From NCBI GenBank assembly GCA_003209915.1, contig QCOF01000003.1, positions 129,001 to 193,000 of the forward strand: DNA of 64,000 nucleotides, in the 5' to 3' direction. Of this stretch, positions 46,514 to 55,825 are shown piece after piece. Origin of the DNA: Pelagibacteraceae bacterium AG-430-E20. Lineage in GTDB: Bacteria > Pseudomonadota > Alphaproteobacteria > Pelagibacterales > Pelagibacteraceae. The notes under the pieces are model-generated. The model searched no databases. It worked only from the letters and a program-made list of their open reading frames with translations, and was not told the origin of the DNA. Every line of letters begins with the position of its first letter. Position 1 is the stretch's first letter. A program made the position numbers and the translations under genes.

Positions 46514-47881
46514 TTACTTGCCGATACAAAAATCGTTGAAAATACTACCTAATATCTCCTCTACATCAACTTTTCCGACTATCATACCTAAATGTCTTGT
46601 AGCTAATCTTAAATCTTCTGCAGCTTTATCGTAATCTTCGATTTCTTTTTTTTGATTAAAGTTATTTAGATAATCCAAACACTGTTGCAAATGTTGTCTG
46701 TGTCTCTCTCTTGTAATTAAGATATCATCGCTAGATATAAACTTGTTTTTTAATTTTTCTTTGATTGCATTTATTAGATCAACTAAATTTTCTTCTTCTT
46801 TAATAGACGTATGAATAATATTTATATCTTTAAGATTTTTTCCTAAATGATTAAACCTAAAATAATTTCCTATACCGGGAGGTTTGCCTAATTTAATATC
46901 TGATTTATTCAGTACTACTATTGTATTTTCAGAGTTAGAGTCCACTAAAAATGGCTTAAAATCTAGATTTTCTGGGTGTAAAACTACTATTTTTAGGTCT
47001 GACTCCTCCGCTTTTTGAAGCGCTAATTTAATACCTTTTTTTTCGATCTCATCTTTTGAATCCCTTATTCCAGCCGTATCGGAGATGATGACAGGATAAC
47101 CATTTATATTAAGATGAGTTTCAATTACATCTCTAGTAGTTCCAGCTATTTCAGAAACAATTGCAACATCACGATTAGATAAATAATTCATCAAACTAGA
47201 TTTTCCAGCATTAGTGGGGCCAACTATTGCAATCTTAAAACCTTCTCTAATTCTTTCTCCAACTTTTTGATCATTTAATATTTTTTTAATTTTATTTATT
47301 ACTTCATCTGAACTATTTTTGATTTCATCTAAAATATTATTTGGTAAATCCTCATCTGGAAAATCTATTTTAGCTTCAACATGCGATAAAATTTTCAAAA
47401 GTTTTTCTCTTAAAAAATTAAATTGGTCTGCTGATTTTCCATTCATAATTTTAATTGCTTGTTGTCTTTGAATTTCTGTTTCTGAGGAAATCAAATCAGC
47501 AATACTTTCGGCTTTAAGTAAATTTATTTTTCCATTTTGGAAAGCAAGCCTAGTAAATTCTCCGGGTTCAGCTAAACGACAATTTTCAATTTTAGATATG
47601 TTAGCATGTAAAGCATCTACTACCGCTTTGCTTCCATGCACCTGTATTTCAGCCATATCCTCACCTGTGTAGCTCTCAGGGCCAGGAAACCATAATATTA
47701 AACCCTCATCTATGAGTTCAGAAGTGTTGATTTTATTGATTTTTCGAAGTGTAGCCACCCTTGGCTTGGGTACGCCCTTACCGGTCATTAGCTCAATCGC
47801 TTTGGAGGTATCTTGGCCTGAAATTCTTACAACGGCTATACCTGAAATTCCTGGTCCACTTGATAAAGCATAAATTGTCAT
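46514..47881 (-). CDS. mnmE: tRNA modification GTPase MnmE (TrmE)
   Basis: A GTPase that works with MnmG on U34 of tRNA. The 455 residues have an N-terminal folate-binding domain (1-118), a helical domain interrupted by the G domain (about 215-375: P-loop GPTNAGKSSLMN, DTAGIR, NKSD), and the C-terminal CIGK with its catalytic Cys. The start follows rho by 54 bases. Confidence 0.98.
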   Translation of the reverse strand: MTIYALSSGPGISGIAVVRISGQDTSKAIELMTGKGVPKPRVATLRKINKINTSELIDEGLILWFPGPESYTGEDMAEIQVHGSKAVVDALHANISKIENCRLAEPGEFTRLAFQNGKINLLKAESIADLISSETEIQRQQAIKIMNGKSADQFNFLREKLLKILSHVEAKIDFPDEDLPNNILDEIKNSSDEVINKIKKILNDQKVGERIREGFKIAIVGPTNAGKSSLMNYLSNRDVAIVSEIAGTTRDVIETHLNINGYPVIISDTAGIRDSKDEIEKKGIKLALQKAEESDLKIVVLHPENLDFKPFLVDSNSENTIVVLNKSDIKLGKPPGIGNYFRFNHLGKNLKDINIIHTSIKEEENLVDLINAIKEKLKNKFISSDDILITRERHRQHLQQCLDYLNNFNQKKEIEDYDKAAEDLRLATRHLGMIVGKVDVEEILGSIFNDFCIGK

Positions 47882-47935
47882 TTGAAGATTATAACTTCAA
47901 ATTTGTATAACTGTAAAACTTTAATTAGCTCTTAA

Positions 47936-49207
47936 TTATTGGGCAGGTTTATTCATAGAATTAAAAAACTCTGAATTATTTTTTGTATCTTTTAATTTTG
48001 AATTAATAAACTCTATAGCATCCATAGTTCCCATCGGGGCTATAATTCTTCTTAGAACATTCATTTTTTGGAGATCACTTTTATCAAATAACAATTCTTC
48101 TCTTCTCGTTCCTGACTTTGTGATATCGATTGCAGGATAAATTCTTTTATCTGCAATTTTTCTATCAAGAACAGTTTCGCTATTACCAGTACCTTTAAAT
48201 TCCTCAAAAATTACTTCGTCCATTCTACTTCCAGTATCGATCAAAGCAGTTGAGATAATTGTTAAAGAACCTCCTTCTTCAATATTTCTAGCTGCGCCAA
48301 AAAATCTTTTCGGTCTTTGAAGTGCATTAGCATCAACACCGCCTGTTAAAACTTTTCCAGAGCTTGGAATAACAGCATTATAAGCTCTTCCCAATCTTGT
48401 TATCGAATCCAGTAATATAACTACGTCCTTTTTATTTTCTGTTAATCTTTTTGCTTTTTCAATAACCATCTCAGCTACAGCAACGTGTCTTTGTGCTGGT
48501 TCATCAAATGTAGAACTAATAACTTCTCCTTTTACAGATCTTTGCATATCTGTTACTTCTTCTGGTCTTTCATCAATCAATAAAACCATCAAGTAGCTTT
48601 TCGGATAATTTTTTGCAATTGAGTTTGCTATACTTTGCAAAATCATAGTTTTACCAGCTTTTGGTGGAGAAATAATTATTGATCTCTGACCTTTTCCAAT
48701 TGGACTTACAAGATCAATTAATCTGGGTGTTAAATCTGGTTTTTTTTCAATCTTTGTTGTCTCTACCTCCATGACCATCTGTTCGTCAGGATATAATGGT
48801 GTTAGATTTTCAAATGCAATTTTATGTTTTGCTTTTTCTGGTTCTTCAAAATTTATTTTACTAACTTGAAGTAACGCAAAATATCTTTCGCCCTCTTTTG
48901 GTGCTCTAACAGGGCCCTCAACCGTGTCTCCCGTTCTTAATCCAAACTTTCTAATTTGGCTTGGGCTAACGTAGATGTCATCTGGACCTGGTAAATAATT
49001 TGATTCCATTGCTCTTAAAAAACCAAATCCATCTTGTAATAATTGTAAAACACCAACTCCAGTAATTTCTTCTTTTTCAGCAACTTTTTTTAAAATAGCA
49101 AAAAGAATTTCTTGTTTTCTCAAGGTACTTGCATTCTCAATACCAAGCTGTTCTGCTTGAGTAATAAGTTGTTCAGACGATTTTAGTTTTAATTCTTGAA
49201 TGTTCAT
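47936..49207 (-). CDS. rho: Transcription termination factor Rho
   Basis: A hexameric RNA helicase that ends transcription. The 423 residues are full length: an N-terminal helix bundle (1-47), the OSB/cold-shock RNA-binding domain with [21 protein letters not shown], Walker A PPKAGKT and the [13 protein letters not shown] and [11 protein letters not shown] blocks. It has its own promoter and a palindrome in the leader. Confidence 0.98.
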   Translation of the reverse strand: MNIQELKLKSSEQLITQAEQLGIENASTLRKQEILFAILKKVAEKEEITGVGVLQLLQDGFGFLRAMESNYLPGPDDIYVSPSQIRKFGLRTGDTVEGPVRAPKEGERYFALLQVSKINFEEPEKAKHKIAFENLTPLYPDEQMVMEVETTKIEKKPDLTPRLIDLVSPIGKGQRSIIISPPKAGKTMILQSIANSIAKNYPKSYLMVLLIDERPEEVTDMQRSVKGEVISSTFDEPAQRHVAVAEMVIEKAKRLTENKKDVVILLDSITRLGRAYNAVIPSSGKVLTGGVDANALQRPKRFFGAARNIEEGGSLTIISTALIDTGSRMDEVIFEEFKGTGNSETVLDRKIADKRIYPAIDITKSGTRREELLFDKSDLQKMNVLRRIIAPMGTMDAIEFINSKLKDTKNNSEFFNSMNKPAQ

Positions 49208-49216
49208 GATTTAATT

Positions 49217-49234
49217 TTGATAAGGACTTATCAA
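49217..49234. promoter_or_regulatory. Inverted repeat in rho leader
   Basis: TTGATAAG-GA-CTTATCAA (plus strand), a perfect 8-bp inverted repeat ending 10 bases before the rho ATG. If transcription starts near 49236, it forms a hairpin at the very 5' end of the rho mRNA, next to the ribosome site. It could be an operator or a translation-control hairpin. Confidence 0.5.
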
Positions 49235-49242
49235 GTATTATG

Positions 49243-49270
49243 AATATATATGCTCTTATTTTTTTTTCAA
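49243..49270 (-). promoter_or_regulatory. Sigma70-type promoter for rho
   Basis: On the minus strand TTGAAA (49270-49265), a 16-base spacer and TATATT (49248-49243). It fits exactly in the 65-base gap between hemJ and rho, with the -35 element directly after the hemJ stop codon. Its form equals the predicted nusA promoter (TTGAAT-16-TATATT). A prediction by motif only. Confidence 0.5.
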
Positions 49271-49272
49271 CC

Positions 49273-49707
49273 CTAGATTGGTTTAAAAATTACAACAAGT
49301 ATAATCAAAATCAGCAATATTGTAGGTATTTCATTTATATAACGATAAAACTTATGTGAATGTCGGTTATTATCAGCTTTAAATTGGCTAAGTAATTTGC
49401 CAAGATAAAAGTGATAAAGAGTAAGAACTACTACAAATAAAAGTTTTAACAACATCCAAGTTTGACCGAGCTGTTGAAACCCGATGCTATGAATAAGTAG
49501 GAGTCCAAACAACCAGGATAGTGTCATTGCAGGCGTCATTATGTAAAAATATAGTTTCTTCTCCATCACTTTAAAAATTTCTGAAACTTTTTCGTCAGAA
49601 TTATTTTCTGTGTGATAAACGAAAATTCTTGGAAGGTACAATAGACCAGCCATCCACGAGATAACTGCAATCAAGTGCAGAGATTTAAACAGTAGATAAG
49701 AATTCAT
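49273..49707 (-). CDS. hemJ: Protoporphyrinogen IX oxidase HemJ
   Basis: A small membrane protein of the UPF0093/HemJ type that oxidises protoporphyrinogen IX. The 144 residues span four membrane helices; family residues include the His in SLHLIAVISWMAGLLYLPRIFVYH and the LLLKLLFVVVLTLYHFYLG segment. It lies 3 bases after hemH, and with hemH and hemE forms a haem-synthesis group. HemJ is the usual form in alphaproteobacteria in place of HemY or HemG. Confidence 0.93.
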   Translation of the reverse strand: MNSYLLFKSLHLIAVISWMAGLLYLPRIFVYHTENNSDEKVSEIFKVMEKKLYFYIMTPAMTLSWLFGLLLIHSIGFQQLGQTWMLLKLLFVVVLTLYHFYLGKLLSQFKADNNRHSHKFYRYINEIPTILLILIILVVIFKPI

Positions 49708-49710
49708 CTT

Positions 49711-50709
49711 TTAAAGATTTTTTTCAATTAAAGATTTCAATAAGGTTATATGATCATCGTTATCATTTAAACATGGGATCATATCAAAGTTTTCACCCCC
49801 AGAATTTAAAAAACTTTCTTTACCTTGAATTAAAATTTCCTCTAAAGTTTCTACACAGTCAGACGCAAAACCAGGGCAAATTGTAAGGATATTTTTTTTT
49901 CCTTCTTTTGGTAGACTTTCTAAAGTTTTATCTGTGTAAGGCTGCAACCACTCTTGTGGTCCAAATCTGGATTGGAAGGTTGTTTTGATTTCTATAGAAT
50001 TAAATTTTTCAGAAATTAGTCTTGTCGTTTTGTGACAGTAACAGTGATAGGGGTCACCTTTATCAAAATATTTTTTGGGTATGCCGTGATATGAGGCAAT
50101 TATTACATCTGGTTTCCAATTTATTTCATTTATTTTTTTATTAATAGATTTAACCAAAGCATCTATATAGAGCGAGTCAGACTCATAATGTGGAATAATT
50201 TTTAATGAAGGTTGCCATCTCATTTTCATTAAAGTTCTATAAACTTCATCACATACTGTTGCAGTTGTTGCTGCTGCATATTGTGGATAAAGTGGAAGTA
50301 TAACTAAATTTTCACAACCTTGTTGCTGAAGTTTATAAATTTTACTTTTGATACTTGGATTTCCATATCTCATAGCAAAATCTATTAATAAATTCTCTTT
50401 TGATATTAAGCTGGAGATTTTTTCACTTTGCTTTTGAGTATAATATAAAAGTGGAGACATGTTTTCATCTTTCATCCAAATTTCCTTATAAGCTTTTGCT
50501 GTCTTGGATGGCCTGAAAGTCAAAATAAATACGTTTAAAATGAACTGCCAAATTATGGGATTTACTTCGATAACTCTTTTGTCCGACAAAAACTCCTTTA
50601 AATATTTTCTAATATCAAGCCAATCTGTTGAGTCTGGAGTGCCTAAATTAACTATAAGAACACCTGTTTTTCCAAATTTAATAGGAGGGTGACTATTATC
50701 AAGTTCCAT
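49711..50709 (-). CDS. hemH: Ferrochelatase
   Basis: Inserts Fe(II) into protoporphyrin IX, the last step of haem synthesis. The 332 residues show VLIVNLGTPDS, the active-site IIASYHGIPKKYFDKGDPY with its conserved His, and the TTFQSRFGPQEWLQPYTD signature with the Glu side of the metal site. It follows hemE directly with no gap and is followed by hemJ. Confidence 0.97.
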   Translation of the reverse strand: MELDNSHPPIKFGKTGVLIVNLGTPDSTDWLDIRKYLKEFLSDKRVIEVNPIIWQFILNVFILTFRPSKTAKAYKEIWMKDENMSPLLYYTQKQSEKISSLISKENLLIDFAMRYGNPSIKSKIYKLQQQGCENLVILPLYPQYAAATTATVCDEVYRTLMKMRWQPSLKIIPHYESDSLYIDALVKSINKKINEINWKPDVIIASYHGIPKKYFDKGDPYHCYCHKTTRLISEKFNSIEIKTTFQSRFGPQEWLQPYTDKTLESLPKEGKKNILTICPGFASDCVETLEEILIQGKESFLNSGGENFDMIPCLNDNDDHITLLKSLIEKNL

Positions 50710-51711
50710 TTAATAATCTTTTACTGTCTTTATTAAAAATTCAACCATATCTGGATTAGTCTCTGGTAGTATCCCGTGACCAAGATTAAAGATATACGGA
50801 TGATCTTTGAATATATCTAGATACTTTAGAGTCTCTTTTTTTAAATTTTCTTTATCTGTTAACAAAATTTTTGGATCTAAACCGCCCTGTACCGGAATTT
50901 TAATATTTTTGCTAATCATCAAGGGATCAACATTATAATCAATATTTATTGCATCAGGTTTAACTATCTCTGCAAACTCTTTATAATTTCTAATTTCCCT
51001 TGGGAAACATATGACGGGTACATTTAGTGATTTTACGTAATCAACTAGGTTTAAAGTTGGTGTATAAATATAATTTGGATAATCTCTTTCCTCCAACAAT
51101 CCAGCCCAACTATCAAAGATTTGTATAACATCGGCACCATTTTCAATTTGATTTTTGATATGAATTTTAAGAAATTTTTCGATTAACAATAAGATTCTGT
51201 TTATTAAAAAGTCATCTTCAAAAAAATCTTTCTTAACATTTTTTTTGGGGGATTGTTGATTAATCATATAAACCAGGAGTGTCCAGGGTGCTCCAACAAA
51301 ACCAATTGTATTTTTATTTTTAGAGGTCATTTCTAAACTTACAGATTCGATAGCTTTGTAAACTGGATAAATTTTTTCAACAAAATCTATTTCATCTATT
51401 TTAGACATTGTGCCTATATCTAAATCACCAAGAACTGGCCCAAAGTTTTTTTTAAAATCAACTTTTTGATTTAATCCATATGGTATCATCAAAATATCTG
51501 AAAATATTATTGCAGCATCAAGATCAAATCTTTTAATAGGTTGGAGTGTTATTTCTGAAGATAATTTGTGATTTAGACACAACTCGATAAAATTTGGATT
51601 TTTTTTTCTTATCTCTTTAAATTCTGGCAGATATCTTCCAGCTTGTCTCATTATCCAGACAGGATTAATAGTTGTTTTTTTATTTATTATTACTTCATGT
51701 AATGGTGTCAT
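50710..51711 (-). CDS. hemE: Uroporphyrinogen decarboxylase
   Basis: Decarboxylates uroporphyrinogen III to coproporphyrinogen III. The 333 residues contain PVWIMRQAGRYLPEF with the essential Arg residues, DAAIIFSDILMIPYGL with the catalytic Asp, GFVGAPWTLLVYMI and GVQGGLDP-type C-terminal sequence, with FNLGHGILPETNPD near the end. It is the first gene of the minus-strand block leading away from the probable oriC. Confidence 0.98.
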   Translation of the reverse strand: MTPLHEVIINKKTTINPVWIMRQAGRYLPEFKEIRKKNPNFIELCLNHKLSSEITLQPIKRFDLDAAIIFSDILMIPYGLNQKVDFKKNFGPVLGDLDIGTMSKIDEIDFVEKIYPVYKAIESVSLEMTSKNKNTIGFVGAPWTLLVYMINQQSPKKNVKKDFFEDDFLINRILLLIEKFLKIHIKNQIENGADVIQIFDSWAGLLEERDYPNYIYTPTLNLVDYVKSLNVPVICFPREIRNYKEFAEIVKPDAINIDYNVDPLMISKNIKIPVQGGLDPKILLTDKENLKKETLKYLDIFKDHPYIFNLGHGILPETNPDMVEFLIKTVKDY

Positions 51712-51983
51712 ATTTAAATTATATATATAATTATAGTATTAGTATTATGTCTTGTGGATTATGATGATTGTTTATTTTAAACATTATATTAACGTTTTAA
51801 CCACATCTATAATCAAATTAAACTTACAAAAATCAACAGTTTTTGATCTTTATTAACATTTATGTATAGTTAGACTGAATTTATTATTAATGTTAATAAA
51901 ATCCTTATTTTACAAGAGAAAACGAACAAAAATTAAATTGAGTAATTTTATTAAAATAATACAAATTTATTAACAATTTATAC
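51712..51983. other. Probable chromosomal replication origin (oriC)
   Basis: The 272-base AT-rich gap between hemE and ppsR, the usual oriC place in alphaproteobacteria such as Caulobacter and Rickettsia. It holds four one-mismatch matches to the DnaA box TTWTNCACA: 51753-51761 (TAATCCACA, minus strand), 51797-51805 (TTAACCACA), 51850-51858 and 51967-51975 (both TTATTAACA). An IHF-like AATCAACAGTTTT is at 51831-51843, and there are long A/T-only runs. Genes point away on both sides for several kilobases. No full CtrA site (TTAA-N7-TTAA) was found. Confidence 0.75.
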
Positions 51984-52811
51984 ATGGTCAATACATATCA
52001 AATATATTTAATTTCGGATTCAACTGGCGAGACTTTAGAGAGAATATTTTTAGCCTTGAAGGCACAGTTTAAAAATATTGAATATAAAATTCACTCTTAT
52101 TCTTTCACAAGAACAGAAAATCAAATTTTAAAAATTTTAGAGGACGCACAAACAAACAACAACTCTATAATTTTATATACAATTGTTGATAATAATCTTG
52201 CAAAGTATTTAGCAAACACTAGCGGCGATAAAAAAATTCCTTGTTTTGGTGTTTTGGGAAATCTTATTTTAAATTTCTCGAAAATTCTAAACCAAAAAGC
52301 TTCTCATGAACCAAGTGGGCAACATATTTTAAACGAAGAGTATTATGACAGAATAGAAGCTATTCAATTTACCATGAATCATGATGACGGCAATTTATTA
52401 AACGATATTGATAAATCAGATATAATTTTAGTGGGGGTTAGTAGAACAAGCAAAACTCCAACTTCTATTTATCTTGCAAATAAAGGCTTTAGAACTTCAA
52501 ATATACCGTTAGTAAATGAAAATTCATTACCAGAGAAATTAAAAAAAGATCCTCATTTTACTTGTGTTGTTGGTTTAAGCACTGAAGCCGAAAGATTAGC
52601 TGATTTAAGAAAAAACAGAATGAATTCTCTAAAAGAGAAAGAGAACACAGAATACACTAATTTAGATAATATTAAGGACGAGGTTTTAAAGGCAAAAAAA
52701 ACTTTTCAAAAATACAAGTGGCCTGTAATTGATGTTACAAGAAAATCGGTAGAAGAAACAGCTGCATCTATTATTAAAATACACGAAATATATTCTAACA
52801 ATGCCAAATAA
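51984..52811 (+). CDS. ppsR: Pyruvate, phosphate dikinase regulatory protein (bifunctional kinase/phosphorylase)
   Basis: A DUF299 protein that uses ADP to phosphorylate, and phosphate to dephosphorylate, a Thr on pyruvate phosphate dikinase or PEP synthase. The 275 residues have the N-terminal IYLISDSTGETLERI and the nucleotide loop GVSRTSKTPTSIYLANKGFRTSNIPLV. It is the first gene to the right of the probable oriC, as in Rickettsia and other alphaproteobacteria. It overlaps maf by 11 bases. Confidence 0.95.
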   Translation: MVNTYQIYLISDSTGETLERIFLALKAQFKNIEYKIHSYSFTRTENQILKILEDAQTNNNSIILYTIVDNNLAKYLANTSGDKKIPCFGVLGNLILNFSKILNQKASHEPSGQHILNEEYYDRIEAIQFTMNHDDGNLLNDIDKSDIILVGVSRTSKTPTSIYLANKGFRTSNIPLVNENSLPEKLKKDPHFTCVVGLSTEAERLADLRKNRMNSLKEKENTEYTNLDNIKDEVLKAKKTFQKYKWPVIDVTRKSVEETAASIIKIHEIYSNNAK

Positions 52812-53388
52812 CATAATTTTAGCGTCTAAGAGCAAAGTTAGAAAAGATATTTTAGAAAAAAACAATATAACTTGTGAGGTTAAGCCCTCAAACGTAGATG
52901 AGGACATGGTTAAAGAAAGCTTGTTAAATGAAAAAGCTTCACCTGAAATTATTTCAAAGAATCTAGCTGAACTAAAAGCCAATAAAGTTAGTTCAAACAA
53001 TCATGAAAAAATCGTGTTAGGAGCAGACAGCGTTATTGATTTAGATGGAGAATTAATTTCAAAGCCACAGCATAGAAAAGAAGCACTATTAATATTAAAA
53101 AAACTTAATGGTAAAGAACATCATTTAATTAGTTCTGTTTGTATATCTAAAAATGGATCAATGATTTGGAATTATACAGATAAAGCAAAACTTAGAATGA
53201 AAGATTTTAGTGAAAAAGAACTGGAAGACTATCTTGCAAAAATTTCTGACAGTGCACTATTTGCATACAATGTTTATCAAATAGAAGGTGAAGGAAGGAA
53301 ATTGTTTTCAGAGATAACAGGAGACGAAAATACTATAATGGGTCTCCCCATTCAGCAAATAAAAGAATACTTAAAACAAATTAAATGA
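52801..53388 (+). CDS. maf: Maf-like nucleoside triphosphate pyrophosphatase
   Basis: Hydrolyses non-canonical or modified nucleotides (dTTP/UTP or m7GTP types). The 195 residues have the Maf opening NIILASKSKVRKDIL, the catalytic VLGADSVIDLDGELISKP block and the C-terminal AFAYNVYQIEGEGRKLFSEITGDENTIMGLP. The exact substrate type is not clear. It overlaps ppsR and aroE, so translation is likely coupled. Confidence 0.93.
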   Translation: MPNNIILASKSKVRKDILEKNNITCEVKPSNVDEDMVKESLLNEKASPEIISKNLAELKANKVSSNNHEKIVLGADSVIDLDGELISKPQHRKEALLILKKLNGKEHHLISSVCISKNGSMIWNYTDKAKLRMKDFSEKELEDYLAKISDSALFAYNVYQIEGEGRKLFSEITGDENTIMGLPIQQIKEYLKQIK

Positions 53389-54179
53389 AAAAATACTTAG
53401 TAATAGGGAATCCGATAAATCACTCTTTGTCTCCTGAATTGCACAATCATTGGATTAAACAAAATGGTCTTGATGCAATTTATGAAAAAAGAAAATTAAA
53501 TAATAACGATTTAGAAAATTTAATTTTAGATATCAAAAAGGGAAAAATAAAAGGTGTAAATGTTACAGTACCTTTTAAAAATACTATAATACCTTTTTTA
53601 GATGATTTGAGTACTGAAGCTAAAAAAACACACTCAGTTAACACAATTCATTTAAAAAACAAAAAAGTAGTTGGACACAACACTGACATTACCGGTTTTG
53701 AAACTGCAATTCAAAATATAAACTTTGACTTTAAAAAAAAAAAAATTTTTATTTTAGGGGCAGGCGGAGTTGTCCCATCGATTATTTATGCTTCAGTAAA
53801 AATGGGGTCATCTGAAATTATGATAAGTAACAGAACCGAAAGAAAGGCAATAGAGATTAAAAATATTTTTAACAACATTAAATTAGTTAAATGGGGAGAA
53901 ATACCGGGTTTTGATGTTGTAATAAATGCGACAAGCTTAGGATTAAATCAGGATGATAAGATAAATTTAGATTTTACCAAGGTGGGTAAAAATAAATTAT
54001 TTTATGATGTAATTTACAATCCCAGCGAAACAAATTTTTTGAACTTAGGAAAAAAATTGGGCAACAAATGTGAAAATGGCAAATTAATGTTTATTTATCA
54101 AGCATTTTCATCATTTAAGTTGTGGCATGGTATAGAGCCCTTGATAAATGAAGAGACAATCAAGATTTTAGATCGATGA
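53385..54179 (+). CDS. aroE: Shikimate dehydrogenase
   Basis: Reduces 3-dehydroshikimate with NADPH in aromatic amino-acid synthesis. The 264 residues show the substrate-binding NPINHSLSPELHN, GVNVTVPFKN with the catalytic Lys, GHNTDITGF and the dinucleotide loop LGAGGV. Both ends overlap neighbours by 4 bases (maf and coaE). Confidence 0.96.
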   Translation: MKKYLVIGNPINHSLSPELHNHWIKQNGLDAIYEKRKLNNNDLENLILDIKKGKIKGVNVTVPFKNTIIPFLDDLSTEAKKTHSVNTIHLKNKKVVGHNTDITGFETAIQNINFDFKKKKIFILGAGGVVPSIIYASVKMGSSEIMISNRTERKAIEIKNIFNNIKLVKWGEIPGFDVVINATSLGLNQDDKINLDFTKVGKNKLFYDVIYNPSETNFLNLGKKLGNKCENGKLMFIYQAFSSFKLWHGIEPLINEETIKILDR

Positions 54180-54769
54180 TAAGAATTGGGATTTTAGGTG
54201 ATATCGGATCAGGCAAAAGTTTTGTTGCTAAAAATTTTGGGTACCCAGTTTTTAACGCTGATTATGAAGTTTCAAAATTGTATGAGAAAAATAAAAATGT
54301 TTACCAAAAATTTAAAAAAATATTACCAGAATACATATATGAATTTCCAATAGATAAAATACAACTTTCTAAAGCAATTCTTGCAAATAATTCAAATTTA
54401 AAAAAAATAATTAAGATAGTACACAAAGAAATAAGGAATAAATTGCAATCTTTTTTAATTAAAAATAAAAGAAAAAGATTTGTTATTTTAGATATACCTT
54501 TGCTTTTGGAAAATAAAATAAACAAAAAAAAAGATATTTTGGTCTATGTTGAGTCTGACAAAATTGATATATTAAGAAATTTAAAGAAGAGAAAAAATTT
54601 TAACGTCAAAATATTAAACAAATTTAAAAAAATTCAACTTCCACTTGCTTATAAAAAAAGAAATTCTAGATTTATAATTAAAAATAAATTTACTAAAAAA
54701 TCTGTTAAAGATGGAGTAAAAAAAATTTTAAAAACTATTAAAGATGAAAGAAGTAGTTCTCGATACTGA
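54176..54769 (+). CDS. coaE: Dephospho-CoA kinase
   Basis: Phosphorylates dephospho-CoA, the last step of coenzyme A synthesis. The 197 residues have the P-loop GDIGSGKSFVAKNFG and the conserved FNADYEV and LDIPLLLEN blocks. It starts in the ATGA overlap with aroE and overlaps dnaQ by 26 bases. The C terminus is very rich in Lys. Confidence 0.95.
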   Translation: MIRIGILGDIGSGKSFVAKNFGYPVFNADYEVSKLYEKNKNVYQKFKKILPEYIYEFPIDKIQLSKAILANNSNLKKIIKIVHKEIRNKLQSFLIKNKRKRFVILDIPLLLENKINKKKDILVYVESDKIDILRNLKKRKNFNVKILNKFKKIQLPLAYKKRNSRFIIKNKFTKKSVKDGVKKILKTIKDERSSSRY

Positions 54770-55406
54770 AACAACTGGCCTATCAGTCAAAGATGGACAC
54801 AGAATTGTTGAGATTGGATGTGTAGAATTAGAAAATTTAATCCCAACAAAAAACAAATTTCATTGTTATTTAAACCCTGAAAGAAAAGTTTCTGAAAAAG
54901 CACTAGCAGTTCATGGATATAATGATCAATTTCTGTCTAAACAAAAAAAATTTAATGAGGTTGGAGAAGAATTTTTAAAATTTATAAAAGACAAAAAACT
55001 TATAATACACAACGCTGAATTTGACCTTACTCACTTAAACAATGAACTAAGTCTATTTGGCAAGAAAAATATTGATAACGAAATTGTAGATACACTTATT
55101 TTGGCAAGGGACAAGTTCCCAGGTGCACCAGTAAGTTTGGATGCTCTTTGTAAACGTTTCAGGATTGATAATTCTAAAAGAACTCAGCACACAGCTCTAA
55201 TAGACTGTGATTTATTAGCAAAAGTTTACATAAATCTTATTGACCAAAAAGAGCCAACATTAAATTTTAAAAATACCAGCCAGGAAAAAAATCCCGATAG
55301 TAATTTAAATGTTGAGTATTATAAAAAGATTGTGAAACCCTCCCCAGAAGAAATTAAAAATCACAAAGAATATTTAAAACAACATTTAAAAAAGAATTAT
55401 TTTTAA
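54744..55406 (+). CDS. dnaQ: DNA polymerase III epsilon subunit (proofreading exonuclease)
   Basis: The 3'-5' proofreading exonuclease of the replicative polymerase. The 220 residues contain the Exo I motif VLDTETTGL (metal-binding Asp and Glu), Exo II IIHNAEFDLTHLN and Exo III RTQHTALIDCDLL. It is the last of the plus-strand ppsR-maf-aroE-coaE-dnaQ run and ends 4 bases inside the convergent secB. Confidence 0.97.
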   Translation: MKEVVLDTETTGLSVKDGHRIVEIGCVELENLIPTKNKFHCYLNPERKVSEKALAVHGYNDQFLSKQKKFNEVGEEFLKFIKDKKLIIHNAEFDLTHLNNELSLFGKKNIDNEIVDTLILARDKFPGAPVSLDALCKRFRIDNSKRTQHTALIDCDLLAKVYINLIDQKEPTLNFKNTSQEKNPDSNLNVEYYKKIVKPSPEEIKNHKEYLKQHLKKNYF

Positions 55407-55825
55407 TTAAATCTCTGTTTATATAAAGCTTCAAAATCGACCTTTTTTTCAAATTTTATCCCTGGATATCCAGAATTATGCAAAAGATCCAACAATGCTT
55501 TTTCTAAGGCAGGATAAATTTTTATTTGAACATCGCAAAGTATAATTTTTTCTAATTCTTTTTTCTCTTTAACCTCTTCATTAACTTTGATTACAGTTGA
55601 ATACATTATTTCAAAATGAGATTTTTTTTTACTCTGTTCCTTATCTTCAAACTTGAACGATGTATTAATCTCAATCATTTTATTTTTTAAAGGTTTTGAA
55701 TTAATATCAATACCTAGTTGATATTTTGCAATTCGATCTCTTACAAACAAATATGTCTCCACATCAGGAGTTTCACTTGACAGGTCTTTAATAAATTTTC
55801 CTAATATTTTAAATTTTTCTGTCAT
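55403..55825 (-). CDS. secB: Protein-export chaperone SecB
   Basis: A tetrameric export chaperone that delivers preproteins to SecA. The best start is the ATG at 55825 (MTEKFKILGKF), two codons inside the longest frame; it gives 140 residues. Family features are KFIKDLSSETPDVE near the start, the VKINEEV-type central strand (TVIKVNEEVKEKKE) and a C-terminal ALLDLLHNSGYPGIKFEKKVDFEALY. It overlaps the fxsA 3' end by 17 bases. The tandem porins are plausible clients. Confidence 0.93.
   Translation of the reverse strand: MTEKFKILGKFIKDLSSETPDVETYLFVRDRIAKYQLGIDINSKPLKNKMIEINTSFKFEDKEQSKKKSHFEIMYSTVIKVNEEVKEKKELEKIILCDVQIKIYPALEKALLDLLHNSGYPGIKFEKKVDFEALYKQRFN

Noticed and set aside
51712..51983. 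CtrA sites in the probable origin
   Set aside because: TTAA words occur but no pair has the seven-base spacing needed; with this AT content single TTAA words mean nothing.
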